64,000 nt of DNA, taken from NCBI GenBank assembly GCA_905221605.1, contig CAJNDS010002509.1:200001-264000 (forward strand), in the 5' to 3' direction. Position numbers and translations under genes: made by a program. A model generated the notes under the pieces. The model was not told the origin of the DNA. It did no database searches and saw nothing but the letters and a program-made list of their open reading frames with translations. This DNA is from Symbiodinium natans (taxonomy: Eukaryota > Sar > Dinophyceae > Suessiales > Symbiodiniaceae). Below, in pieces: positions 62,930-64,000 of the stretch. Within the stretch, counting starts at the first letter, position 1; every line of letters begins with the position of its first letter.

Positions 62930-64000
62930 TCTCTTCTTTTCTATTTAACTGATAATTATTTAAATAATTTAAATTATTTAAATAATTTAAATAAAAAATA
63001 CAACCCATTTAATTATTTAAATAAGTCGGGTGATTTAAATAATTTAAATGATTTAATTGAGACCAATTAAATTATTTAAATTATTTAAATAGTTGAAAGA
63101 GGCCCGGGGATTTAAATAATTTAAATAATTTACTTCAGGCGAATTAAATTATTTAAATTGTTTAAATTGATTAAGGAGGCCGGGGGATTTAAATAATTTA
63201 AATAATTTAATTCCGCGCAATTAAATTATTTAAATTATTTAAATTATTTAAATTATTTAAATTATTTAAATTATTTAAATTATTTAAAGAGGCCGGAGGA
63301 TGTAAATAATTTAAATAATTTAATTCGGCCCAATTAAATTATTTAAATCATTTAAATCATTTAAATTATTTAAATTATTTAAATTATTTTAATGCTCCCA
63401 AATCCAGGCTGCGGGCCGGAGTCGCCTGAGGCAGAATTTCCGACCATTTAAATTATTTAAATAATTTAAATAATTTAAATAATTTAAATAATTTAAATAA
63501 TTTAAATAATTTAAATAATGCCAATTAAATTATTTAAATTATTTCAATTATTTAAGGAGGCAGGGGGATTTAAATAATTTAAATAGTTTAATTCAGGCCA
63601 ATTAAATTATTTAAATTATTTAAATTATTTAAATTATTTAAATTATTTAAAGAGGCCGGGGGATTTAAATAATTTAAATAATTTAATTCGGCCCAATTAA
63701 ATTATTTAAATTATTTAAATTATTTAATTTATTTAAATGCTCCCAAATCCAGGCTCCGGGCCGGAGTCGCCTGAGGCCGAATTTCCGACCATTTAAATTA
63801 TTTAAATAATTTAAATAATTTAAATAATTTAAATAATTTAATTCCGGCCAATTAAATTATTTAAATTATTTCAATTATTTAAGGAGGCAGGGGGATTTAA
63901 ATAATTTAAATAATTTAATTCAGGCCAATTAAATTATTTAAATTATTTAAATTATTTAAATTATTTAAATTATTTAAATTATTTAAAGAGGCCGGGGGAT
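62930..64000. repeat. AT-rich palindromic satellite
   Basis: Runs of AATTATTT and AAATAATTT units in alternating orientation, separated by short GC-rich spacers (GAGGCCGGGGGAT and TTCGGCCCAATT types). Each pair forms an inverted repeat able to fold into a long hairpin. A larger unit with TGCTCCCAAATCCAGGCT starts at 63,393 and 63,739 (346 bp apart). The array continues beyond the window. Confidence 0.9.

Noticed and set aside
1-64000. Dinoflagellate spliced-leader gene
   Set aside because: I looked for CCGTAGCCATTTTGGCTCAAG and found no match by eye.

Overview
The window reads as nuclear DNA of a protist, most likely a dinoflagellate of the Symbiodiniaceae kind (inference, about 0.7). Supporting signs are TTTAGGG-type telomeric repeats, an intronless tandem-repeat RCC1-like gene behind a ubiquitin-like N-terminus, and short exons whose inferred introns start GT, GC or GA and end AG before a G. 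There is also a large Ulp1-bearing transposon-like gene and many short inverted-repeat elements. No rRNA, tRNA, CRISPR or bacterial operon signal was seen. The commonest sequence is TTTAGGG/CCCTAAA and its variants, scattered in blocks of about 15-160 bp on both strands over nearly the whole window, so this is not a chromosome end. || Layout: 1-11 kb is mostly telomere-like blocks, homopolymer tracts and MITE-like elements. 11.0-12.3 kb is an intact RCC1-repeat gene. 12.4-20 kb is repeats and satellites. 20-24.6 kb holds short plus-strand exon candidates, one of them a membrane segment, between telomere-like blocks. 25.75-27.3 kb is a plus-strand BTB-BACK gene in at least three exons. 30.2-40.9 kb is a distinct island with a strand-asymmetric CTGTCTG/CTGCCTGG vocabulary. 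It contains a minus-strand transposase-like plus Ulp1-protease gene, an eight-unit 144-bp array, a Cys/His-rich minus-strand ORF, and two diverged 1.4-kb units that share small minus-strand exons. 41.7-61.7 kb again holds short plus-strand exons between telomere-like blocks, including a voltage-sensor (S4) exon at 58.94 kb. 62.9-64.0 kb is an AT-rich palindromic satellite that runs off the end. || The main discovery candidate is that telomere-like blocks occupy introns. Paralogous minus-strand exons near 31 and 32 kb keep length (48/48 and 51/51 bp), frame and residues, while the DNA between them is CCCTAAA/TTTAGGG. On the plus strand, exon candidates end where TTTAGGG arrays begin, and the repeat itself offers GT (GGGTTTAG) and AG-G (TTTAGG). 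Several arrays have direct duplications of the flanking DNA, two of them at exon ends, and arrays also split MITE copies. Together this suggests telomeric repeats were inserted repeatedly, perhaps during break repair, and are tolerated because they can be spliced out. All exon calls were made by eye and need RNA evidence.
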